Assembly: GCF_018141105.1 (NCBI RefSeq)
Contig: NZ_CP054839.1
Span: forward strand, 2,914,001-2,978,000
Direction of reading: 5' to 3'
Origin: Saccharopolyspora erythraea
GTDB taxonomy: Bacteria; Actinomycetota; Actinomycetes; Mycobacteriales; Pseudonocardiaceae
DNA: 64,000 bases
Under the pieces are notes generated by a model. The model was given only the letters and a program-made list of their open reading frames with translations. It was not told the DNA's origin and searched no databases. The translations under genes and the position numbers were made by a program. Shown here in pieces: positions 1-8,040 of the stretch (positions are counted from its first letter, which is position 1; every line of letters starts with the position of its first letter).

Positions 1-1
1 C

Positions 2-250
2 CTGGAGGCCTACCGCAGCGACCGCTTCAGCGGATTCGCCATGCAGCCCAAGGGAGAAGGCGTTATCACTGGACAGCAGGGCTACTGGGGCTATTACGGC
101 GCCCAGCCCACCGAGCTGGCCATCAAGGACGCCAGCGGCTCGGACTACCGCACCGCGGCGCTGCTGCTCGGTGGGGTGGTGGTGCTCGTCGGCGTCGTGG
201 TGGTGCTGATCGTCTTCCGCAGGCGCAAGACGGCCGACAACCGGGAGTGA
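2..250 (+). CDS. ABC transporter substrate-binding protein, C-terminal fragment with membrane anchor (partial)
   Basis: Only the last 82 residues are present; the reading frame is already open at base 2. The fragment ends with a hydrophobic segment of about 22 residues (bases about 160-220) followed by an Arg-Arg-Arg-Lys stop-transfer patch. This looks like the C-terminal tail of a secreted protein held by a membrane anchor. It lies 3 bp before a peptide-type permease in a permease-permease-ATPase operon, so a family 5 peptide-binding protein is the natural reading. That assignment rests on context, because the binding domain is outside the window. Confidence 0.6.
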   Translation: MEAYRSDRFSGFAMQPKGEGVITGQQGYWGYYGAQPTELAIKDASGSDYRTAALLLGGVVVLVGVVVVLIVFRRRKTADNRE

Positions 251-253
251 AGC

Positions 254-1291
254 GTGGCTGACCTACTGGCGGGTGCCCCCGAGTCGACCGGCTCCGGGGG
301 CGCTCGCGGCCGGCTGGGCCGGTACCTCGCGGGAAAGTTCGGCGGCGGGCTGCTGAGCCTGTTCCTCGTCGCGGTGCTCGGCTTCTTCCTCTTCCGGGTG
401 ATGCCGGGCGACCCGGCGCGGACGATGACGCGCGGCGCGCCGGTCAGCGAGGAACAGCTGGTGGCGTTGCGGGCACGCTTCGGGCTGGACCAGCCGCTGT
501 GGAAGCAGTTCCTGGACTTCCTCGGCAACCTGCTGCGCGGGGACCTCGGCACCTCCTACACCTACAGCCGTCCGGTCGGCGACCTGATCCTCGAACGGCT
601 CGGTCCGACGCTGCTGCTGGTCGGCACCTCGACCGTGCTCGCCGTCGTGCTCGGGCTGTGGATCGGCACCCGGGCGGCGTGGCGGCACGGCAGCGCGTTC
701 GACAAGGGCTCGACCTCGGTGGCGCTGACCCTGTGGTCCGTGCCGACGTTCTGGCTCGGCCTGATCGTGCTGATGGTCTTCGGCGTCGGGGCCGGGCCGA
801 TCCCGGGACTGTTCCCGGTCGGCGGGATCTCCTCGCCCGACGTGCCCGACGGGCTCGTCCCGCAGGTCCTCGACGTCGCGCACCACCTGGTGCTGCCGTC
901 GCTGACGATGGTCGCGGTGGTCTACGCCCAGTACCTGATGATCATGCGCTCCTCGCTGCTGGAGGAGATGGGCGCGGACTACCTGACGACCGCGCGGGCC
1001 AAGGGGCTGCGGGAGGACCTGGTGCGCCGCAGGCACGCGGTCCCCAACGCCCTGCTGCCGACCGTGACGCTGATCTTCCTGCACCTCGGGCTGGTGGTCG
1101 CCGGGGCCATCACCGTCGAGACGGTCTTCTCGTGGCCGGGCCTGGGCCTGCTGACCTTCGAGGCGCTGCGGGTGCCGGATCTGCCGCTGCTGCAAGGAGT
1201 CTTCATCGTGCTGGCCGGGAGTGTGATCGTGATGAACGTGCTGGCCGACGTGCTCTACCGGGTGCTGGACCCGCGGGTGCGCGAGTCATGA
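254..1291 (+). CDS. Peptide/nickel-type ABC transporter permease (DppB/OppB family)
   Basis: 345 residues, GTG start. The N-terminus carries the family pattern of one membrane helix ending in FRVMPGDPARTM, followed by a periplasmic loop and a block of five further helices. The EAA-type cytoplasmic loop is visible around residues 238-258 (DYLTTARAKGLREDLVRRR), where the ATPase docks. It is one of two permeases of a peptide importer in the plasma membrane. The gene lies 3 bp after the binding-protein gene and overlaps the next permease by ATGA, so translation is probably coupled. Substrate is unknown; dipeptide, oligopeptide or nickel uptake are the usual options. Confidence 0.9.
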   Translation: MADLLAGAPESTGSGGARGRLGRYLAGKFGGGLLSLFLVAVLGFFLFRVMPGDPARTMTRGAPVSEEQLVALRARFGLDQPLWKQFLDFLGNLLRGDLGTSYTYSRPVGDLILERLGPTLLLVGTSTVLAVVLGLWIGTRAAWRHGSAFDKGSTSVALTLWSVPTFWLGLIVLMVFGVGAGPIPGLFPVGGISSPDVPDGLVPQVLDVAHHLVLPSLTMVAVVYAQYLMIMRSSLLEEMGADYLTTARAKGLREDLVRRRHAVPNALLPTVTLIFLHLGLVVAGAITVETVFSWPGLGLLTFEALRVPDLPLLQGVFIVLAGSVIVMNVLADVLYRVLDPRVRES

Positions 1292-2184
1292 CCGCCACCG
1301 CGAGGCAGATCGCACGGGAGCGGCGCCGCGCCCGCGCCGCCGAGACCTGGCGGATCTTCCGGGAGGACCGGGGCGGGCTGGCCGGGCTGGTGCTGCTGGG
1401 CCTGATCGTGGTCCTGGCGCTGCTGGCCCCGCTGCTCACCGACGACTCCGGCCTCGACGTCACGCGCGCCACCGGCGGCGCGTTGCAGGCGCCGGGCTCC
1501 GAGTTCTGGCTCGGCACCGACGAGTCGGGCCGCTCGGTGCTGCTGCTGACGTGGTGGGGCGCGCGGGTGTCGCTGGTGGTCGGGTTGTCCGCGGCGTTGC
1601 TGTCGGTGGTGATCGGCACCGTGTGCGGCGTGCTCGCCGCGCACTTCGGCGGCTGGACCTCGACGGTCCTGATGCGCGTCACCGACTTCTTCCTCGTGCT
1701 GCCCTCGCTGGTGCTGGCCATCGCGCTGTCCACCGTGCTCGCCCGTGGGCTGCCGACCATCGTGCTGGCGATCGGGGTCACCTCGTGGGCCACGACGGCG
1801 CGGCTGGTGCGGGCGCAGACGCTCACCGTGGAGGCCCGCCCCTACATCGAGCGCGCCAGGGCGCTCGGCGGCGGGCACGCGCACGTCATCGGCCACCACG
1901 TGCTGCCCGCCGTGCTGCCGCTGGTCTTCGCGAACACCACGTTGCAGGTCGCCAGCGCGATCATCGCCGAGTCGACGCTGTCGTTCCTCGGCCTGGGAGA
2001 CCCGAGCCGGGTGTCGTGGGGCTCGATGCTGAAGTCGGCGATGGACACCGGCGCGGTCACCGCGGGCGCGTGGTGGTACCTGCTGCCGCCGGGTCTGGGC
2101 ATCGTCGCGGTGGTGCTGAGCTTCACGCTGTGCGGCCGGGCGCTGGAAGCGGTGTTCAATCCGAGGCTTCGGGGGCAACGGTGA
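1288..2184 (+). CDS. Peptide/nickel-type ABC transporter permease (DppC/OppC family)
   Basis: 298 residues, starting at the ATG that overlaps the previous stop. The order matches DppC: a basic cytoplasmic N-terminus, one helix (about residues 30-50), an extracytoplasmic segment containing FWLGTDESGRSVL, then a five-helix permease domain. The EAA loop (YIERARALGGGHAHVIGHH) is near residues 187-205. It forms the heterodimeric channel with the upstream permease. It ends in a GTGA overlap with the ATPase gene, so the cistrons form one operon. Substrate unknown. Confidence 0.9.
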   Translation: MTATARQIARERRRARAAETWRIFREDRGGLAGLVLLGLIVVLALLAPLLTDDSGLDVTRATGGALQAPGSEFWLGTDESGRSVLLLTWWGARVSLVVGLSAALLSVVIGTVCGVLAAHFGGWTSTVLMRVTDFFLVLPSLVLAIALSTVLARGLPTIVLAIGVTSWATTARLVRAQTLTVEARPYIERARALGGGHAHVIGHHVLPAVLPLVFANTTLQVASAIIAESTLSFLGLGDPSRVSWGSMLKSAMDTGAVTAGAWWYLLPPGLGIVAVVLSFTLCGRALEAVFNPRLRGQR

Positions 2185-3779
2185 GTCCGATCCTGCAACT
2201 GCGCGACACCTCGGTGTCCTACCGCACCGCCGACGGGCTGATCCCGGCCGTGCAGGGGGTCGACCTGAGCCTCGAGGCAGGCGACACGCTCGGGCTGGCC
2301 GGTGAGTCGGGCTGCGGCAAGACGACGCTGGCGATGTCGGTGCTGCGGCTGCTGCCCAGGTCGGCCGAGATCGGCGGCGAGGTGCTGCTCGACGGCAAGG
2401 ACGTGCGCACCATGTCCTTCGGCGAGCTGCGCGCGGCCCGCTGGGCCAGCGCGTCGGTGGTGTTCCAGGGCGCGATGCACGCGCTGAACCCGGTGCAGAG
2501 CATCGGCGCCCAGATCGCCGAGCCCATCAGGCTGCACTCCCCGGGACGTTCGAAGACCGAGCTTCGCGGGCGCGTCGCCGAGCTGCTGGAGCAGGTCGAG
2601 CTGCCCGCGGCCCGCGCCGATGCCTACCCGCACGAACTCTCCGGCGGCCAGAAGCAGCGCGTGATGATCGCGATGGCGCTCGCGTGCGAGCCGCGGCTGG
2701 TGATCGCCGACGAGCCGACCACGGCGCTGGACGTGGTGGTGCAGGCCCAGATCCTGGAGCTGATGGGACGGCTGGTCACCGAGCGCGAGATCGCGCTGAT
2801 GATGATCAGCCACGACCTGTCGGTGCTGTCGGCGAGCTGCGCCCGCCTCGCGGTGATGTACGGGGGCAGGCTGGTGGAGGAGGGGCCGTCCCAGCAGGTC
2901 ATCACCGCGCCGAGGCACGAGCACAGCCGCGCGCTGGCCAGCGCCTTCCCCACCGTGGGGGACCCGGAGTTCCGCTTCACCAGCAGCGCAGCGCCGGGGT
3001 CGGCGCTGCTGGCGGCCAAGGGCGTCTCGGTGGACTTCACCGACCGCGCGGGCAAGCGGGTGCGGGCCGTGCGCGGGGTCGACCTGGAGGTCGCCGACAA
3101 CGAGATCGTCGCCCTGGTCGGCCAGTCCGGTTCGGGCAAGACGACGCTGGCGCGCACCATGCTCGGCCTGCAGGCGCCGACCGGCGGCGCGGTGCACTAC
3201 GACGGGTCGCGGCTGCCGACCTCGGCCGCCGGGCTCCGCGACTACCGCAGGCACGTCCAACTGGTGCTGCAGGACCCGACCGGTGCGCTCAACCCCCGCC
3301 ACACCGTTTACGAGGCGGTCGCCGAGGGCCTGCGCATCCACAGGATCGAGGGCGACGAGCGGGAGCTGGTCGCCCAGGCCCTGGAGGCGGCCGAGCTGCG
3401 GCCCGCGGAGAAGTTCTTCTCCCGCCTGCCGCACGAGCTTTCCGGCGGTCAGCGCCAGCGCGTGGTCATCGCCGGTGCCCTGGTGCTCCAGCCGCGCGTG
3501 CTGGTCGCCGACGAACCCGTGGCGTCGCTGGATGCGACCGTGCGCGGCGAGATCCTGGCCCTGCTGCTGCGCCTGCGCGTCGAGCGCGGCCTTTCGACGC
3601 TGGTCATCACCCACGACCTGGGCCTGGCGTGGAACATCGCCGACCGGGTGGCGGTGATGTTCCGGGGCGAGATCGTCGAGGTCGGCGACGTCGAGCAGGT
3701 GCTGCTGGACCCCGAGCACGAGTACACCCGGACGCTGCTGTCGGCCGTGCCCGCCATCCGCCGGGAAGCCGCGGGCTGA
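2181..3779 (+). CDS. ABC transporter ATP-binding protein, two fused ATPase domains (DppD-DppF type)
   Basis: 532 residues from the GTG overlapping the upstream stop. Two complete nucleotide-binding domains are present: the first with Walker A GESGCGKTT near residue 41, signature LSGGQKQRV near 153 and Walker B ADEPTTALD; the second with GQSGSGKTT near 314, LSGGQRQRV near 420 and ADEPVASLD. Both look fully active. Fusing the two halves into one chain is common in actinobacterial peptide importers, where E. coli uses separate DppD and DppF. It energises uptake through the two permeases upstream and ends the operon. Confidence 0.93.
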   Translation: MSPILQLRDTSVSYRTADGLIPAVQGVDLSLEAGDTLGLAGESGCGKTTLAMSVLRLLPRSAEIGGEVLLDGKDVRTMSFGELRAARWASASVVFQGAMHALNPVQSIGAQIAEPIRLHSPGRSKTELRGRVAELLEQVELPAARADAYPHELSGGQKQRVMIAMALACEPRLVIADEPTTALDVVVQAQILELMGRLVTEREIALMMISHDLSVLSASCARLAVMYGGRLVEEGPSQQVITAPRHEHSRALASAFPTVGDPEFRFTSSAAPGSALLAAKGVSVDFTDRAGKRVRAVRGVDLEVADNEIVALVGQSGSGKTTLARTMLGLQAPTGGAVHYDGSRLPTSAAGLRDYRRHVQLVLQDPTGALNPRHTVYEAVAEGLRIHRIEGDERELVAQALEAAELRPAEKFFSRLPHELSGGQRQRVVIAGALVLQPRVLVADEPVASLDATVRGEILALLLRLRVERGLSTLVITHDLGLAWNIADRVAVMFRGEIVEVGDVEQVLLDPEHEYTRTLLSAVPAIRREAAG

Positions 3780-3872
3780 GGCTTCGCGCCGGGAATCCTC
3801 TCGGGTGCTGGGTGAGCAGCCGCGCCGACGTGGATCTTCCACAGTGGATGGACGTGCGGTCCGCCCGCGTCC

Positions 3873-4505
3873 TCACCCGTCGAGGCTGTCGACGATGGCG
3901 GGGCGGCCCGGGCGGTCGACGCGGACGAGGACGTCCGCCTGCCGCTCCGGGCCGACCTCGTCGGTGTAGCGCCGGTACGCGGGCAGCATCCAGCGCCGCG
4001 CGTCGGGCGTCCGGCGCTCCAGCGCGGCCTGCGGCAGCAACAGATGCGCGGTGAAGTCGAAGGGCAGTCCGGCGCCCAGCAACAGGGGACCGTCCACCAC
4101 GGCCACGCCGCGCTCGGACAGGCGCACCCGGTCGAGCCGGGGCGAGCGGTCCGCCTCGGCGTCCCACAGGGCGGGCAGAACCTCGCCGTTTCCGCCGTCC
4201 GACAAGGGGTTCAGCACTTCGCGGCGCAGCCCGTCCAGGTCGAACCACGACTCGTAGTAGGAGTCCGGGTCCTCGCGGCCGCGCTCCAGCCGCAGTGACG
4301 CCGGGCGCACGTAGTCGGCCATGCGCACTCGCACCACGTCCCGGCCCGCCACCCGCAGCGGTTCGACCAGCGCGTCCGCGAGCTCGCCGGTCCCGGCCTC
4401 GGGCACGCCGTCGATGGCGACCCGGGGCCGGCGCGCCTGCGACTTCTCGACGCGCTCGACCAGCTCCGAGACCAGCAGCTCCGGCGTTACCGGACGGACA
4501 CGCAT
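3873..4505 (-). CDS. Uridine-kinase-like protein with degenerate P-loop
   Basis: 210 residues. The overall pattern is that of actinobacterial uridine/nucleoside kinase-like proteins: a first strand ending in RVAIDGV, the YYESWFDLDGLRREVL segment, and a VVDGPLLLGAGLPFDF strand. However, the expected P-loop GxxxxGKT/S reads GVPEAGTGE (residues 33-41), with no Lys and no Thr/Ser for phosphate binding. Either the protein no longer transfers phosphate or it uses another arrangement. It stands alone on the minus strand, 230 bp from the dehalogenase gene, with the gap largely filled by a repeat element. Kinase activity is doubtful. Confidence 0.6.
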   Translation of the reverse strand: MRVRPVTPELLVSELVERVEKSQARRPRVAIDGVPEAGTGELADALVEPLRVAGRDVVRVRMADYVRPASLRLERGREDPDSYYESWFDLDGLRREVLNPLSDGGNGEVLPALWDAEADRSPRLDRVRLSERGVAVVDGPLLLGAGLPFDFTAHLLLPQAALERRTPDARRWMLPAYRRYTDEVGPERQADVLVRVDRPGRPAIVDSLDG

Positions 4506-4553
4506 CGGACGACCCTTCCGCGGCGACAGCGACCGCCGTCCAGCCTAGGACGT

Positions 4554-4736
4554 GTTTCAGACGTGGCTTGCGTAGTGGGTCGCCTGGCGGAACCTCAGCC
4601 GCCTTCTCGCTCCGGGATCTCCGACTGACGTATGTCCGAACGCGGCGTCGAAGCTGTCCTCGCGAGAAGACGGCTGAGAACCCGCGGGTGGTCCAGCTGA
4701 GTCCCACGCCGCAAGCGGCTCCGCCGCTTGTGAAAC
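4554..4736. mobile_element. Small non-coding inserted element, copy A, with 9-bp target-site duplication
   Basis: This 183-bp non-coding stretch is bounded by GTTTCA at the left and its complement TGAAAC at the right, and is flanked by a perfect 9-bp direct repeat, CTAGGACGT, at 4545-4553 and 4737-4745. Inside, arms at 4594-4610 and 4662-4678 are inverted repeats of 17 bp with one mismatch. A related copy of similar length lies at 48391-48575. No ORF inside looks real, so it resembles a MITE mobilised by something outside the window. The right-hand duplication contains the stop codon of the neighbouring hydrolase gene. Confidence 0.7.
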
Positions 4737-5591
4737 CTAGGACGTCAGGAACCCCCGCAGGTGCCGCAGAACCTCCTCCGGCCGCTCCTCGGCCAGGAAG
4801 TGCCCGCACTCGGCGATCCAGGTGCCCCGCACGTCGTCGGCGTAGTCGCGCCAGATGTCGAGCATCGGCAGTCGCGCCGGGAGCCCGGTCGAGCCCCACA
4901 GCGCCAGCACCGGCATCCGCAGCCTGCGCCCGGACGCGGCGTCGGCGTCGTCGTGCTCGGCGTCGAGCGGGAACGACGCCCGGTAGTCGTCGAACCCGGC
5001 GCGCAGCGCGCCGGGGACGGAGAACGCCCGCACGTACTCATCGACCGCCGCCGGTTCGAGGCCGTGCCGGTTGTAGGTCCACTGCTCGAAGAAGTGCCCC
5101 AGGTAGCCCGCGATGTCGGCACCCGCCAGCCGCTCGGGCAGGTCCGGCTGGAGGTGGAACAGCCAGTGCCAGTAGCCGGGTGCGAGGTCGGCGTCGAGCC
5201 GCCGCCACATCTCCCTGGTCGGCACGATGTCCAGGACGGCGAGCCGCCCCACCTGCTCGGGCCGGTCCAGTCCCCAGCGGTGGGCGACGCGGGCGCCCCG
5301 GTCGTGGCCGACGACCTGGACGGAGGCGAACCCGAGGGCCTCGACAAGCGCCGCGACGTCGGCGGCCATGGTCCGCTTGTCGTAGCCGCCGCGGGGCTTG
5401 TCGGTGCGGCCGTACCCGCGCAGGTCGGGGACGATCACGGTGTGGGTGCGGGCGAGCTCGGGGACGACCCGGCGCCAGCAGTGCCCCGTCTGAGGCCATC
5501 CGTGCAGCAGCACGAGCCCGGGTCCCTCGCCTGCGCGCCGGTAGTGCATGCGCAGCCCGTTGACACTCGCGACCTCTTCGCTGACCTGCAT
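4737..5591 (-). CDS. Alpha/beta hydrolase, fluoroacetate (haloacetate) dehalogenase-like
   Basis: 284 residues with a complete alpha/beta-hydrolase pattern: HGWPQ oxyanion loop (30-34), nucleophile Asp97 in GHDRGAR, and catalytic His264 in CGHFLAEE. Residues that define fluoroacetate dehalogenases are in place: Arg98 and Arg101 next to the nucleophile for carboxylate binding, Asp121 as candidate acid, His142-Trp143 (YWHWLF) for halide binding, and Tyr203 in DDYRAS. It probably hydrolyses a haloacetate or a related small acid; epoxide hydrolases share the fold but normally use a Tyr pair. A Shine-Dalgarno TAGGAG lies upstream. A CGNR regulator is divergent, 60 bp away. Confidence 0.8.
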   Translation of the reverse strand: MQVSEEVASVNGLRMHYRRAGEGPGLVLLHGWPQTGHCWRRVVPELARTHTVIVPDLRGYGRTDKPRGGYDKRTMAADVAALVEALGFASVQVVGHDRGARVAHRWGLDRPEQVGRLAVLDIVPTREMWRRLDADLAPGYWHWLFHLQPDLPERLAGADIAGYLGHFFEQWTYNRHGLEPAAVDEYVRAFSVPGALRAGFDDYRASFPLDAEHDDADAASGRRLRMPVLALWGSTGLPARLPMLDIWRDYADDVRGTWIAECGHFLAEERPEEVLRHLRGFLTS

Positions 5592-5619
5592 CGACGGACT
5601 CCTAACTGCCTAAGAGGGT

Positions 5620-5625
5620 TAGAAT
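5620..5625 (+). promoter_or_regulatory. Putative -10 element in the divergent dehalogenase/CGNR promoter
   Basis: TAGAAT lies in the 60-bp intergenic space, 26 bp before the CGNR start. AT-rich half-sites (ctaactgcctaagagggttag) lie just upstream and would suit both a promoter and regulator binding. Suggestive only. Confidence 0.3.
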
Positions 5626-5651
5626 CGTAGCCGCGCCCTGCGGGCTGGACA

Positions 5652-6266
5652 ATGACAGCGGCTTCGGGGAAGGCGCGCGAGATGGACGAATGGGTGTGGG
5701 AAAGCGGTCGCCGCTGCCTCGACCTGGTCAACACCTACCGCGACCGCTACCGCGGCGGGCGCGAGCTGCTCCTGGGGCCGGGAGAACTCGCCGAATGGCT
5801 CGTCCTGGCGGGTCTGCTCGGGACGGAACGCGCTAGCTCCGCGCGGCCGTCCTCGGCGCACCTGCGGACAGCGCTGGAACTGCGCGAAGCAGTCGACCGT
5901 GCGGCGCGGGCGCGCGCCCGCGCCGCACGGCTCGATCCTCCCGACATCGACCTGATCAACCGCACCGCGCGCCACAGCCACCTGGTCGCCCGTCAGCTCC
6001 GCCAGGACGACGACGGCGTGGTCGTCTCCTGGGCTCCGTCGCCGGGGGACCCGGTGCTGGCGGCGCTCGGTGCACTGGCCGCCGACGCCGTCGACCTGCT
6101 CGCGACGGACCCGCCGCCCGCCGTCCGCGTCTGCGCGGCCGACCGCTGCGGCATCCGGTTCCTCGACGGCTCGCCCGCCGGCAACCGCCAGTGGTGCTCG
6201 ATGCGCCGCTGCGGCAACCGGGAGAAGGCCCGTCAGCACTACGCCCGCCGCAAAGCGCGGCCGTGA
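5652..6266 (+). CDS. CGNR zinc-finger / ABATE-domain regulator
   Basis: 204 residues (or 194 from a second ATG at 5682). The N-terminal part matches the ABATE stress-sensor-like domain, starting WESGRRCLDLVNTYRDR and containing LGPGELAEWLVLAGL. The C-terminus is a CGNR zinc finger: CAADRCGIRFLDGSPAGNR, then CSMRRCGNREKARQHYARRK, giving four cysteines and a basic tail. Proteins of this design are putative DNA-binding regulators in actinobacteria. Its divergent position 60 bp from the dehalogenase suggests that it controls that gene. The effector is unknown. Confidence 0.85.
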   Translation: MTAASGKAREMDEWVWESGRRCLDLVNTYRDRYRGGRELLLGPGELAEWLVLAGLLGTERASSARPSSAHLRTALELREAVDRAARARARAARLDPPDIDLINRTARHSHLVARQLRQDDDGVVVSWAPSPGDPVLAALGALAADAVDLLATDPPPAVRVCAADRCGIRFLDGSPAGNRQWCSMRRCGNREKARQHYARRKARP

Positions 6267-6285
6267 CCAGCCCGGAGGACCGGCG

Positions 6286-7218
6286 TCACAGCAGCGCGGG
6301 CTGCAGGATGCTGAGCCGGCGCGCGTCGGTGTCGAGCTCGGCGGCCACGCCGAGCGGGATGGTGCGCTGGGCGTCGCAGTGCCCGAAGCCGAGCTCCCAC
6401 ACGATCGGGATGCCCAGCGCGCCGAGCCGGTCCGACATGACCGCCCGGACCTCCTCCAGCGGCCCGCAGCCGGTCCACGAGCCCAGCGCGATGCCGCCCG
6501 CGCGGTCGAACCAGCCCGCCCGCAGCAGCTGCGTCAGGTACCTGTCGAGCCGGTACGGGTCCTCGGTGACGTCCTCCAGCAGCGCGATTCCGCGCTCGGG
6601 CGGTGTGGGCGCGTCGGGGGCGCCGAGCGCGCAGGCCACCAGGCTCAGGTTCCCGCCGTAGGTCACCCCGCGTGCCCGGCCGGGCACCAGCGCGTCCGCG
6701 CCGGAGCGGGTCACGATCGTCACCGCCTCGGGCTCGAACAGCGTTCTGCGCAGGTGCTCGCGCGCGGGCGGGTCGTCGGTGAACGCTCCGGTCGCGGGCA
6801 TCGGTCCGAAGACGGTGACCAGGCCGAGCTGGGTGGCGAACGCCTGGTGCAGCGCGGTGATGTCGCTGGAGCCGGCCAGCACCTTCGGTCCCGCCGCGCT
6901 CATCCGGTCCCAGTCCAGGTGGTCGAGGATCCGCGTGCTGCCGTAGCCGCCGCGCGCGCACAGCACGGCGCGCACCTCGGGGTCGCACCACGCCTGCTGG
7001 AGGTCGGCGGCGCGGTCGGCGTCGGCGCCCGCGAGGTAGTCCAGCCGCGGGTGCCGCTCCCGCACGTGCTTGCCGACCACGACCCGAAGTCCCCACTCCT
7101 GGAGCTGCGCGAGTCCCGCCTCGAGCGGTTCCGCGGGCACCGGCCCCGCCGGTGCGACCACCGCGACCGCGTCGCCGGGGCTCAGCCGGTGCGGGCGGCG
7201 TAGTTCACGCATGCTCAT
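6286..7218 (-). CDS. LD-carboxypeptidase family protein (peptidase S66, MccF/LdcA-like)
   Basis: 310 residues from the ATG at 7218; a second in-frame ATG is two codons later. It begins with LSPGDAVAVVAPAGPV, typical of S66 enzymes. The nucleophile elbow is GGYGSTRIL (Ser as nucleophile), followed by GSSDITALH; the Glu and His of the triad fit LLEDVTEDPYRLDR and GFGHCDAQRTIPLG. LdcA members trim the terminal D-Ala from tetrapeptides during peptidoglycan recycling, while MccF members cleave microcin C-type conjugates. The sequence alone does not tell these apart. It converges with the CGNR gene with a 19-bp gap. Confidence 0.85.
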   Translation of the reverse strand: MSMRELRRPHRLSPGDAVAVVAPAGPVPAEPLEAGLAQLQEWGLRVVVGKHVRERHPRLDYLAGADADRAADLQQAWCDPEVRAVLCARGGYGSTRILDHLDWDRMSAAGPKVLAGSSDITALHQAFATQLGLVTVFGPMPATGAFTDDPPAREHLRRTLFEPEAVTIVTRSGADALVPGRARGVTYGGNLSLVACALGAPDAPTPPERGIALLEDVTEDPYRLDRYLTQLLRAGWFDRAGGIALGSWTGCGPLEEVRAVMSDRLGALGIPIVWELGFGHCDAQRTIPLGVAAELDTDARRLSILQPALL

Positions 7219-7467
7219 GGCGGTGCTCCGTCCGGGCGGCGCGATCTTGACCACTGCCGGTGAGGGTATCCGCAGCGGCCCGGACGTGCCGGAGGAGAGA
7301 TCTGTTCGCGATGGGCGAACAGGCCCGGTGGCACGCCCGCGGGCACGATCTCCCAGCAAGCGGCGTTGCGACGGATGCGGCCTACCGCGCCCGCTGGTGC
7401 AGGTGACGTGGAAAACGGGGGACGGCCGCGCACGCACCCACCCCCGTGGCCTAGTGTCGGAGGTGTC

Positions 7468-8034
7468 ATGGCTCGTGTCATCCACGTCTTCCGCCAGCCC
7501 GACCGGTTCGTAGCAGGAACGGTCGGTGAACCAGGCGAGCGCGTTTTCTACCTCCAGGCGTCCGAGGACGTCCGCACCGTCAGCGTGCAGCTGGAGAAGC
7601 AGCAGGTCTCGGTCCTGGCCGAACGCATCGGCGCCCTCCTGGACGAGGTGCGCAGGCGCTTCGACGCCGAGCTGCCCGCCGAACCGCCCGAGGAGCTGCT
7701 CGACACCGACCCGTTGCGGGTGCCGGTGGAGGAGGAGTTCCGCGTCGGCACGATGGGCCTGGGCTGGGACGCCGAGACCGAGGCGGTGGTGGTCGAGCTG
7801 CTCGCCGTCACCGAGGAGGAGATCGACGAGTCGGTCGTGCTCGACGACACCGAGGAGGGCCCCGACGCGGTGCGGGTCTTCCTCACCCCCGGGCACGCGC
7901 GGGCCTTCGCCGAACGCGCCGAGCGGGTCATAAACGCCGGTCGCAAGCCCTGTCCGCTGTGCGCGGAGCCGCTGGACCCGGCCGGGCACATCTGCCCGCG
8001 CCAGAACGGCTACCGCCGCTCGGACGAGGACTAG
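7468..8034 (+). CDS. DUF3090 family protein with C-terminal zinc ribbon
   Basis: 188 residues from the ATG at 7468, preceded by GGAGG. The N-terminus reads MARVIHVFRQPDRFVAGTVG, characteristic of DUF3090, with acidic strands following. The C-terminus has CPLC (about residue 152) and HICPRQNGYRR, which can bind one metal ion. In actinobacteria this family is almost always followed by an SCO1664 kinase-fold protein, as here (6 bp gap), and usually lies near mshC. Here mshC is 20 kb further on. The biochemical role is unknown. Confidence 0.88.
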   Translation: MARVIHVFRQPDRFVAGTVGEPGERVFYLQASEDVRTVSVQLEKQQVSVLAERIGALLDEVRRRFDAELPAEPPEELLDTDPLRVPVEEEFRVGTMGLGWDAETEAVVVELLAVTEEEIDESVVLDDTEEGPDAVRVFLTPGHARAFAERAERVINAGRKPCPLCAEPLDPAGHICPRQNGYRRSDED

Positions 8035-8040
8035 CCTCCG

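Noticed and set aside
1842-3842. A 666-codon open frame on the minus strand across the ABC ATPase gene
   Set aside because: Its sequence is low-complexity and His/Arg/Gln-rich, and mirrors a clearly coding gene on the other strand. It is an effect of high GC.
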